Below are positions 62,600 to 64,000 of a stretch of DNA of 64,000 bases, piece after piece. Below the pieces are notes generated by a model. That model ran no database searches, had not been told where the DNA came from, and saw only the letters and a list, made by a program, of their open reading frames with translations. The translations under genes and the position numbers were made by a program. The stretch is from JAQGMV01 sp963828715. Its GTDB lineage: Bacteria; Pseudomonadota; Gammaproteobacteria; Burkholderiales; SG8-41. The first letter of the stretch is position 1, and every line of letters begins with the position of its first letter. The DNA lies in contig CAWHFX010000021.1 in NCBI GenBank assembly GCA_963828715.1, positions 343,829 through 407,828 on the forward strand, read 5' to 3'.

Positions 62600-63660
62600 T
62601 GCATGACATCAGAACAACGACGCCTGTTTCCAGCAAGCCACGATGAGAGTGGTGCGTCGCTGTGCCGAGCGCAGTTTGTTGCGTGCCGTTGTGCGCAGCA
62701 CATTCATGTTGGGCGGACAGAAGTTCGCCAAGGCGTGGCGTTTGAGCCAAGCCCACAAGTATTCGACAGGGTTGAGCTCCGGAGCGTAGGGCGGCAGGAA
62801 CGCCAACTGCACACGGCCTCGGGTGCTGTCCACATAGTCGCGCACCCGCCGCGAGCGATGCGCCCGCAGTCCGTCCCAGATGATGAGCAGTCGTTGCCGC
62901 AGCTGCCGACGCAGCGCTTTGAGGAAGGTCACGATCTGCTCGCTCTTGATCGTTCCCGGGAACAAACGGAAGCAACAGGAATGCAGCGTCAGTCCCGCAA
63001 TGATCGAGAGCTGCTTCCAATTGAAATGAAACTGCACGACAGGGGTTTGTCCCCTGGGCGCCCAAGTGCGCACTCGCGTAGGCCGTTCGCTCAAGCCCGA
63101 TTCGTCGACGAACACGATCAGTCTGCCCTCGGCGCGCGCTTTTTTTTAAGGCGTGGCCACTCGCGCTTCTTCCAGCGCTCGATCGCCTCCTCGTTGCGCT
63201 CCAGCGCGCGCCGCTCGGGCTTCTGGCTGGAGAAGCCCAGTCGCCCGAGAATGCGCCACACGTGCACTTCACTGAAGCGAACCTCGTGCAGCCGTTCGAT
63301 GAGCACACGCACACGCTTGATCGTCCACAGCTCAGTGCCAAAGCCGTGGGCTGTGGGACTCTCGAGCAGGGCTCGGCGAATCTGGTCGAACTGCTTCTCG
63401 TCCAGGGAACCAGGCCGGCCACCGCGGTCGATCTCGCGTAAGGCGTCGATGCCGCTTTCTTCAAGGATGCGTTTCCATGTGTAAACGGTTTGTCGCGCCA
63501 CACCCACCGCTACCGCGATTTCGGCTGGCTTCTTGCCCGCTTGAAGCATGCGGCCCGCGCGCACTCGCCGCTTCACGTCCTTGTCCATCGCCATCACTGC
63601 CCTCACGTCTACATGCCTGAGCACAGTAACGTACGGGAACAGAAACGGTTGTCATGAAGT
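62598..63660. mobile_element. IS630-family insertion sequence
   Basis: 1,063 bases bounded by TA dinucleotides (62596-62597 and 63661-63662), the IS630/Tc1 target duplication. Terminal inverted repeats ACTGCATGACATC and GTTGTCATGAAGT match at 11 of 13 positions. It contains a single transposase gene on the minus strand. Confidence 0.8.
62609..63624 (-). CDS. IS630-family transposase, two frames joined by an A8 slippery site
   Basis: The first frame (63624 to 63118) has the helix-turn-helix part: AGKKPAEIAVAVGVARQTVY and GFGTELWTIKRVRVLIERLH. It ends after LKKKRAPRAD at a run of eight A (near 63141-63148). In the -1 frame ARAEGRLIVFVDESG continues with RLLIIWDGLRAHRSRRVRDY and FLPPYAPELNPVEYLWAWLK: the DDE triad is Asp in FVDESG, Asp in IIWDG and Glu in NPVEYLW. 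Many IS630 members use programmed -1 frameshifting at such A-runs. About 338 residues if joined. Confidence 0.85.
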
Positions 63661-63680
63661 TAAGTAGTACTCAATAGTTG

Positions 63681-63769
63681 GCGCGGACGCGAGTCAGCGT
63701 CAGTGCTATGCCTGTAATGGTGTCGCTGTCCATGCGACGTCGCGCGCGCCGCTCAACAAGGCGTTAGCC
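63681..63769 (+). repeat. attC: attC10 right part, long type
   Basis: GCGGACGCGAGTCAGC to GTTAGCC (63763-63769), same blocks as attC8 and attC9. Separated from its left core by the insertion sequence. Confidence 0.75.
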
Positions 63770-63839
63770 GTCGTCGCGAACGCGCAGGTCGATGAGAGTA
63801 CGAGTGGCGTAGGATGGCCGGAATTCCCGAGGAGCTGCT

Positions 63840-64000
63840 ATGCCAGACCTGACTGAGGAATTGACGCAAAAGGCACGTGCCCTACCGCCCGAGGACAGAG
63901 CTCGTCTAGCTGAAGAATTGCTCGCATCACTTCACGAAAACGCGGACTCCGAAATCGAGGCAGCATGGGATGAAGAAATTCGCCGTCGAATAATGGAGAT
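63840..64000 (+). CDS. addiction-module antitoxin (Unstab_antitox-like), cassette 11, truncated by the window
   Basis: ATG 63840 behind AGGAG. MPDLTEELTQKARALPPEDR then ARLAEELLASLHENADSEIE and a helical end running off the window. The pattern L-P-P-E-D-R-A-R-L-A-E-E-L-L-A-S-L matches short antitoxins (PF09720 type) usually paired with RelE/ParE toxins. The toxin would lie beyond 64000. Such pairs stabilise integron arrays. Confidence 0.75.
   Translation, partial: MPDLTEELTQKARALPPEDRARLAEELLASLHENADSEIEAAWDEEIRRRIME

Noticed and set aside
57558..63769. attC repeats considered as a CRISPR array
   Set aside because: Repeats are 75-106 bases, imperfect, and separated by whole genes of varying length, so they are not CRISPR repeats and spacers.

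Overview
The window is high-GC proteobacterial DNA, most likely from a betaproteobacterium. I infer this from gene order: hda-HAD-pcnB-folK-deoxynucleoside kinase-panB-panC facing purM-purN-DUF3108, then a desaturase, rpmG-rpmB, radC, coaBC and dut. No rRNA or tRNA gene was recognised, so the assignment rests on synteny and gene content only.

Positions 1-14,000 are a decayed prophage or stack of phage remnants. Pieces of a RepA-like ATPase, an HNH nuclease, an HK97-type prohead protease, a lysozyme, lysis or lipoproteins and several morons survive, but most are broken by frameshifts. Notable cargo: an SOS-type SRAP peptidase gene under a near-ideal LexA operator, a metallothionein, an SGNH hydrolase, four copies of a UUCG-loop terminator inside imperfect direct repeats, and a two-gene module (winged-helix protein plus proteasome-like Ntn hydrolase) next to the core boundary.

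Positions 14,090-36,740 are core housekeeping genes. A leftward block runs hda, HAD phosphatase, BtuC/BtuD-type transporter, pcnB, folK, deoxynucleoside kinase, panB, panC. A rightward block runs purM, purN, a DUF3108 protein, an rRNA methyltransferase and a fatty-acid desaturase. Then come rpmG/rpmB, radC, coaBC/dut/cbiX/DUF192, membrane and outer-membrane proteins, pcm, a PsiF protein and a histone-deacetylase-like hydrolase.

Positions 36,890-54,480 are one large rightward alpha-glucan/trehalose cluster: glgB, glgE, treS-maltokinase, a mechanosensitive-channel-like membrane protein, glgX, treZ and a malQ-treY fusion of 1,697 residues. It can make maltose 1-phosphate from trehalose, polymerise and branch it, debranch glycogen, and turn maltodextrin into trehalose by TreY/TreZ. 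A 277-bp MITE-like element lies between glgE and treS and may supply the treS ribosome binding site.

Positions 54,900-64,000 hold a chromosomal (sedentary) integron. It has a leftward integron integrase with the IntI-specific insertion, a LexA box upstream, an attI-like core, and at least ten rightward cassettes separated by attC sites of two size classes. Cassettes include a GFA-family protein, small unknown proteins, a maleate-isomerase-fold protein lacking both expected catalytic cysteines, and a truncated addiction-module antitoxin at the window end. An IS630-family element interrupts one attC. A radical SAM gene follows intI by 10 bp and may share its SOS promoter.

Single-base frameshifts also occur in three core genes (deoxynucleoside kinase, pcm, treS), so some breaks may be assembly indels, but their density is far higher in the phage region.
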